DNA of 8,792 nucleotides from Planctomycetales bacterium (lineage in GTDB: Bacteria > Planctomycetota > Planctomycetia > Isosphaerales > Isosphaeraceae), in contig DAHZZC010000503.1 of assembly GCA_027435495.1 (NCBI GenBank), positions 1 through 8,792 of the forward strand. The letters are read 5' to 3'. Positions 4,378-8,792 of this stretch are shown here, one piece after another. The notes beneath the pieces were generated by a model. The model ran no database searches. It was not told the origin of the DNA and worked only from the letters and a program-made list of their open reading frames with translations. The position numbers were made by a program, and so were the translations under genes. Position 1 is the first letter of the stretch. Each line of letters begins with the position of its first letter.

Positions 4378-7300
4378 ATGCCCGAGTCGCCCCTGATCCA
4401 GATTGAGACGAAGTCGCTCGAAGAGTTGCAAGCCCTGATCGCCGACCGGGCCAAGCGCGAATCCGACATTGAGCTGGGCTTCGGCCGGCGTCGCGATCGC
4501 GAGAAGAAGGAATACCAGCAGGCGGCGCAGCAGCTTGCGGGGAAGTTCAAGGTCGACGATGAGTCGCTTCGGTCGGAGTACGCGCGGAAGAAGCAGGAGG
4601 CCGAGGCCGTCTTCCGGCGCGACACGCAGGCCACCGAGGCGGCCTACACCGGTGCCAAGCAGCAGGCTGACGAGACCTTCCGCAAGGAGCAGCGGCGGGC
4701 GAAGAAGGTCGCCGATGAGGCCCGGATGCAGGCCCTGATGTTCTTCGAGGGAACGCGAGACGACGGGGTCAAGTGGCGACGGGCGACCGAGGCCAACTGG
4801 TCGGCCGCGATGCAGGACCTGGAGATCAACCGGGAGACGGCCGAGGTTCTCTTCAAGGGACTCGGCAAGATGGCGGTCGCCACGCCCGAGGAAGAGACGG
4901 CGGCGATGGCGGCCTACGAGGCCCGGCCGGTCGCTCCGCCCGAGCCGGCCGAGCCGGCCGATCCGGCCGCGACGGTCGGTGACTCGCTCCTCGACCCGAC
5001 GACTCCGCCCGTCGTCGAGGACAACCCGCTGACCCGCCTTCGCGAGGATCTCACCCGGATCGAGGAAGAGATCATCGCGCTGAACGAGCTGAAGCTCCCG
5101 AAGCTGGCGAAGGTCTCCACCCTGATCTTCCCCGCCCTGGTCCTTGGCGGCGGCACGGCCGCCGGCCTGGCGATGGGGGCCGGCATGGGGTGGACCGTCG
5201 GCGGTGTCGCGGGAGGCGTTCTGGCCGTCCTGATCATGGTCGGCGGCGTGATCGGGCTGGGCAAGATGGCCCGGCCCCGGGTCCTCCATCACGCGGTTCC
5301 CTTGAGGAAGTTCCTTGAGGCGGCCACCCAGGAGGTCGAGGCCAACAAGGAGTGGGTCAAGCAGGAGTTCGACAGCAAGCTCAAGAGCTTCGAGGACCGC
5401 CGGGCCACCAAGGTCGCCGAGGCTGAGGCCGTTCAGGCGAAGGCCGTCGAGGAAGCCGAGGTCCGCCGCCAGGAGGCCCACAAGGCCGCCGACGTCAAGT
5501 TCCCCCCGATCGTCGAACAGATCGCCAAACGCCGCGAGGAGCAGCTCAAGAAGGTCGAGGAGAGCTATCCGCCCCGGATCGTCGCGCTGAAGGAAAAGTA
5601 CGAAAAGGATCGCAAGGAACTCGACGACGCCTACCGGGCCACCCACGCGACGACCGAGGGCGAGTACACCCGGACCTGGCAGGCCCTGATCGACGACTGG
5701 ACCGGCGGGATGGGCCGGCTCGACCAGGCTCTCGGCGGCGTGATCGACGAGGCGGGACGCCGGTTCCTCGACTGGACCAACCCCGAGATCGACGGCTGGA
5801 AGCCTCCGACCGAGGTTCCGCCGGGCCTTCGGTTCGGCCAGTTCGCGGTGGATCTGAACCAGTTCGAGAACGGCCTTCCGCGCGACCCTCGGTTGAAGTC
5901 GGTCACGACCCACTACGACCTTCCCGCACTGATTCCGTTTCCGATCCTCTCCTCGGTTTTGATCCGCGCCTCCGACGGCGGCAAGGACGCGGCGATCCCG
6001 CTCCTTCAGTCGCTGATGCTCCGCTTCCTGACCTCGGTTCCGGCGGGCAAGGTCCGGTTCACGATCATCGACCCGGTCGGCCTCGGCGAGAACTTCGCCG
6101 CCTTCATGCACCTGGGCGACTACCACGAGCTTCTGGTCACCAGCCGGATCTGGACCGAGCCCTCGCACATCGAGCAGCGGCTCACCGACCTGACCGAGCA
6201 CATGGAGAACGTGATCCAGAAGTACTTGCGCAACGAGTTCGAGACGATCGAGGAATACAACACGATGGCCGGCGAGGTCGCCGAGCCGTTCCGGATCGTC
6301 GTCGTCGCCAACTTCCCGACGAGCTTCAACGACAACGCGATCAAGCGGCTGGTGAGCATCGTCAACAGCGGAGCGCGGTGCGGCGTTTACGCCCTGATCC
6401 TTCACGACACGAAGATGCAGCTTCCCTCGGGCTTCCAGATCAAGGATATCGAGAATAGCTGCGTGAACATGATCTGGAAGGACAACAAGCTCAACTGGCG
6501 CGAGCCGAACCTCGGCCGATACCCGCTGGCGCTCGACGCCCCGCCCGACCAGGGCCTTTTCTCGAAGATCCTCCACCGCGTCGGAGCCGCGGCCCGCGAC
6601 GCGAACCGGGTTGAGGTCCCGTTCGAGTTCATCGCGCCGAAGCCGGATCAGTTCTGGACCTTCAGTTCGGCGAAGACGGTGGACATCCCACTCGGTCGGT
6701 CGGGGGCGACGAAGCTGCAACATCTGATCCTGGGCAAGGGGACCTCGCAGCACGCGTTGACCTCGGGCAAGACGGGCTCGGGCAAATCGACCTTGCTCCA
6801 TGCCCTGATCACCAACGGAGCCCTCCGGTACGACCCGAACGAGCTCGAGTTCTACCTGATCGACTTCAAGAAGGGCGTCGAGTTCAAGGTCTACGCGGCG
6901 ATGCAGCTTCCGCACGCCCGGGTGATCGCGGTCGAGTCGGAGCGCGAGTTCGGCCTGAGCGTGTTGCAGCGGCTGGACGTCGAGCTGAGGGAGCGCGGTG
7001 AGATCTACCGGCAGGTCGGTTGCCAGGACCTGAACGGCTACCGGGAGGCCCGTCCCGAGGGCCCGCCGATGCCGAGAATCCTCCTGGTGATCGACGAGTT
7101 CCAGGAGTTCTTCGTCGAGGACGACAAGATCGCTCAGGAGGTCACGCTGCTGCTCGACCGGCTCGTCCGACAGGGTCGAGCCTTCGGGATGCACGTCTTC
7201 CTCGGCTCGCAGACGCTCGGCGGTTCGTACTCGCTCCCGAGGGCGACGCTCGGCCAGATGGCCGTCCGCATCGCGCTTCAGTGCTCCGAGGCCGACGCCC

Positions 7301-8616
7301 ACCTGATCCTTAGCGAGGACAACACGGCCGCCCGACTGCTCACTCGTCCCGGCGAGGCGATCTGCAACGACGCTAACGGGATGATGGAGGGGAACAACCT
7401 CTTCCAGGTGGTCTGGCTCCCGGACGAGCGTCGTGAAAAATACCTGGAGCGAATCCAGGAGATGTGCCTCGAAAAGGGGATTCACAAGCCGCCGCCGATC
7501 GTCTTCGAGGGGAACCTGCCCGCGGAAGTGAGCAAGAATCCGCTTCTGAATACGTTGCTGGAAGCGACCGTCTGGGGCGAGGCGCCCAAGTCGGACCAGG
7601 CCTGGCTGGGCGACGCGATCGCGATCAAGGACCCGACGGCGGTGGTCTTCCGACCACAGAGCGGGAGCAACGCCCTGATCGTCGGCCAGAACGACGAGGC
7701 GGCGCTCGCGATGCTGATGATGGCGACGATCGGGATCGCGGCGCAGCATCCGCCGGTCGGGTCGACCTCGTGCAAGTTCTACCTGCTGGACGGCAGCCCG
7801 GTCGACTCGATGCTGCACGGCCGGCTCGGCCACCTGGCCGAGGTCCTGCCGCATCCGGTGAAGAACGTCACCTGGCGCGAGCTCGCGGCGACCTACGCCG
7901 AGTTGACCGCGGAGATCAACCGCCGGCAGTCGGACGCCTCGGCCGATCATCCGGCGATTTACGTGATGATCTACGACATCCAGCGGTTCCGCGATCTGAG
8001 GAAGTCGGAGGACGACTTCGGCTTCTCGTCGCGGTCGTACGACGACGAGCCGGCGGCGGACCCGCCGTCGAAGATGTTCGTGACGGTCCTGCGGGATGGT
8101 CCCCCGGTCGGGATCCACACGCTGGTCTGGTGCGACAGCTCGAACAACCTGAACCGGACGTTCGACCGGACGGGCCTCCGTGAGTTCGAGAACCGGATCC
8201 TCTTCCAGATGAGCTCGAACGACTCGAGCAACCTGATCGAGTCGCCGGCGGCGAGCAAGCTGGGCGAGAACCGGGCTCTTTACTACAGCGAGGAAGAGAA
8301 CCGGATCGAGAAGTTCCGCCCGTACGGCGTCCCCGAGCCGGAATGGCTGGAGCAGGTCAAGGCGCGGTTCGCCTCGCGACCGGTCCCCGAGGTCGCGGTC
8401 TCGGCGGCATCGACGGCGCCCACGGAGCCCGTCGCGGTCGCGGAGACCTCGTACGACGACGAGGGCAACGGCGCTCCGCACTCCGACGGCAACGGATCGG
8501 CGCACGGGAACGGCAACGGGGACGCGGGCGTCGGCGAGCCGGATCATCTGATCGAATCGCATGCGGACCTTCCTTTCCCGACCGGCGACGAGCCGGGCGA
8601 ACCGTCGATGGAGTGA
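4378..8616 (+). CDS. FtsK/SpoIIIE-type triple-ATPase-domain membrane protein, EccC-like type VII secretion motor
   Basis: The product has 1412 residues. Residues 1-170 are charged helix or coiled coil, followed by a Pro/Glu-rich linker (about 182-215). Residues 247-270 and 273-294 form a Gly-rich two-helix membrane hairpin, and 310-440 a second long coiled coil. Three FtsK/SpoIIIE-like domains follow. Domain one (about 485-745) is degenerate: IRASDGGKDAA at 529-539 where Walker A should be, and VVVANF at 641-646 where DE is expected. Domain two (about 762-1035) is intact: GKTGSGKST at 797-805 and LLVIDEF at 902-908. Domain three (about 1070-1310) is degenerate: VGQNDEAA at 1102-1109 lacks the Lys, and D1200 is followed by Ile. 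The tail (1340-1412) is acidic, with Gly/Asn repeats. There is no DNA-binding gamma domain. With WXG100-like neighbours, a secretion motor is the best reading. It differs from EccC, where the first ATPase domain is the active one. Confidence 0.92.
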   Translation: MPESPLIQIETKSLEELQALIADRAKRESDIELGFGRRRDREKKEYQQAAQQLAGKFKVDDESLRSEYARKKQEAEAVFRRDTQATEAAYTGAKQQADETFRKEQRRAKKVADEARMQALMFFEGTRDDGVKWRRATEANWSAAMQDLEINRETAEVLFKGLGKMAVATPEEETAAMAAYEARPVAPPEPAEPADPAATVGDSLLDPTTPPVVEDNPLTRLREDLTRIEEEIIALNELKLPKLAKVSTLIFPALVLGGGTAAGLAMGAGMGWTVGGVAGGVLAVLIMVGGVIGLGKMARPRVLHHAVPLRKFLEAATQEVEANKEWVKQEFDSKLKSFEDRRATKVAEAEAVQAKAVEEAEVRRQEAHKAADVKFPPIVEQIAKRREEQLKKVEESYPPRIVALKEKYEKDRKELDDAYRATHATTEGEYTRTWQALIDDWTGGMGRLDQALGGVIDEAGRRFLDWTNPEIDGWKPPTEVPPGLRFGQFAVDLNQFENGLPRDPRLKSVTTHYDLPALIPFPILSSVLIRASDGGKDAAIPLLQSLMLRFLTSVPAGKVRFTIIDPVGLGENFAAFMHLGDYHELLVTSRIWTEPSHIEQRLTDLTEHMENVIQKYLRNEFETIEEYNTMAGEVAEPFRIVVVANFPTSFNDNAIKRLVSIVNSGARCGVYALILHDTKMQLPSGFQIKDIENSCVNMIWKDNKLNWREPNLGRYPLALDAPPDQGLFSKILHRVGAAARDANRVEVPFEFIAPKPDQFWTFSSAKTVDIPLGRSGATKLQHLILGKGTSQHALTSGKTGSGKSTLLHALITNGALRYDPNELEFYLIDFKKGVEFKVYAAMQLPHARVIAVESEREFGLSVLQRLDVELRERGEIYRQVGCQDLNGYREARPEGPPMPRILLVIDEFQEFFVEDDKIAQEVTLLLDRLVRQGRAFGMHVFLGSQTLGGSYSLPRATLGQMAVRIALQCSEADAHLILSEDNTAARLLTRPGEAICNDANGMMEGNNLFQVVWLPDERREKYLERIQEMCLEKGIHKPPPIVFEGNLPAEVSKNPLLNTLLEATVWGEAPKSDQAWLGDAIAIKDPTAVVFRPQSGSNALIVGQNDEAALAMLMMATIGIAAQHPPVGSTSCKFYLLDGSPVDSMLHGRLGHLAEVLPHPVKNVTWRELAATYAELTAEINRRQSDASADHPAIYVMIYDIQRFRDLRKSEDDFGFSSRSYDDEPAADPPSKMFVTVLRDGPPVGIHTLVWCDSSNNLNRTFDRTGLREFENRILFQMSSNDSSNLIESPAASKLGENRALYYSEEENRIEKFRPYGVPEPEWLEQVKARFASRPVPEVAVSAASTAPTEPVAVAETSYDDEGNGAPHSDGNGSAHGNGNGDAGVGEPDHLIESHADLPFPTGDEPGEPSME

Positions 8617-8626
8617 GGCACGTGGA

Positions 8627-8659
8627 ACCGTGTCCGGCCGACACCCGGCCGGGCACGGT
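8627..8659 (+). terminator. hairpin after the ATPase gene, possible partial terminator or mRNA stabiliser
   Basis: ACCGTG (8627-8632) pairs with CACGGT (8654-8659), and CCGGCCG (8634-8640) with CGGCCGG (8646-8652), with a T-G wobble between them. This gives a 14-bp stem with a 5-nt loop. No T-run follows, only a pyrimidine-rich stretch from 8670, so full intrinsic termination is unlikely. It starts 10 nt after the stop codon and precedes the next gene on the same strand. Confidence 0.45.
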
Positions 8660-8662
8660 CTG

Positions 8663-8698
8663 CTCGCCGCTTTCCCTTCCGTCCTTTCCGGCGGCGAG
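8663..8698 (+). promoter_or_regulatory. hairpin touching the next gene's ribosome site
   Basis: CTCGCCGC (8663-8670) pairs with GCGGCGAG (8691-8698) around a pyrimidine-rich 20-nt loop. The right arm overlaps the first bases of GAGGAGGG (8696-8703), the Shine-Dalgarno for the ATG at 8710. The C/T-rich loop could also pair with that site. Formation of this stem could limit translation of the last gene. Confidence 0.35.
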
Positions 8699-8709
8699 GA
8701 GGGCCGATC

Positions 8710-8792
8710 ATGTCGTTCTCCGAGGAGATGGCGAAGGTCGTGGCCGACCCGTTGGCACGGTTCGTCACGTTCAAATCGCCGGCTGGAGCCGG
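8710..8792 (+). CDS. start of an unidentified gene in the type VII-like cluster (3' end outside window)
   Basis: The ATG at 8710 is preceded by GAGGAGGG at 8696-8703, with 6 nt between. The 27 visible complete codons read MSFSEEMAKVVADPLARFVT followed by FKSPAGA. This is a charged N-terminal segment without a signal peptide or membrane helix, too short to assign to a family. It lies 93 nt after the ATPase gene on the same strand, so it is probably part of the same transcription unit. Confidence 0.6.
   Translation, partial: MSFSEEMAKVVADPLARFVTFKSPAGA

Noticed and set aside
4357..8562. A 1401-codon open frame on the minus strand, fully antisense to the ATPase gene
   Set aside because: It is in codon register with the sense gene, so it stays open simply because the sense gene uses no TTA, CTA or TCA codons over this length. 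Its translation is Arg/Leu/Asp/Val-rich low complexity with no domain, while the sense frame has clear Walker motifs.
4378..8616. The large ATPase as the chromosomal DNA translocase FtsK
   Set aside because: It has three FtsK-like domains with two degenerate, only a two-helix membrane hairpin, long coiled coils and no gamma DNA-binding domain, and it sits with WXG100-like genes. FtsK normally has four membrane helices, one motor domain and a winged-helix tail.

Overview
The window looks like GC-rich planctomycete chromosome, most likely from the Isosphaeraceae/Gemmatales side. That placement is inferred from three things: a PEP-CTERM protein, an ELWxxDGT-type surface protein, and a very large FtsK/SpoIIIE-type ATPase preceded by small WXG100-like proteins. 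No taxonomic marker gene is present.

Layout. (1) Positions 2-412 (+) are the 3' end of a beta-propeller-like ELWxxDGT repeat protein, followed by a probable intrinsic terminator near 501-562. (2) Positions 413-1129 hold no convincing gene. They carry that terminator and two strong hairpins oriented to terminate the next, minus-strand gene. (3) Positions 1130-1972 (-) encode a 280-residue exported PEP-CTERM protein. (4) Positions 1973-2887 are a divergent intergenic region of about 0.9 kb with several dyads, including a perfect 18-bp palindrome in the leader of the PEP-CTERM gene. (5) From 2888 to the right edge, all genes are on the + strand and form a type VII secretion-like cluster: a 90-aa WXG100-like protein, a 208-aa helical protein with a low-complexity tail, a 70-aa WXG100-like protein, a 1412-aa membrane-anchored triple-ATPase-domain protein, and the first 27 codons of another gene.

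How the cluster may work (inference from family knowledge). The two small proteins share a W-x-D-x5-F helix-turn-helix signature where classical ESAT-6-like proteins have W-x-G. The large protein has a coiled coil, a two-helix membrane hairpin, a second coiled coil, and then three FtsK/SpoIIIE-like domains. Only the middle domain keeps intact Walker A and B motifs. This fits an EccC-like secretion motor and its substrates better than a DNA translocase. No EccB/EccD/EccE, mycosin or FHA partner is visible here.

The most unusual structure lies in the two long spacers of this cluster (3161-3322 and 4169-4377). Both carry degenerate 7-8 nt repeats (CCARRGA / AAGGACY) in opposite orientation at their two ends, and they share an exact 13-bp block in inverted orientation. 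They look like two copies of one small dispersed element inserted in opposite directions. In each case the end of the element supplies the Shine-Dalgarno-like AAGGAC just ahead of the next start codon.
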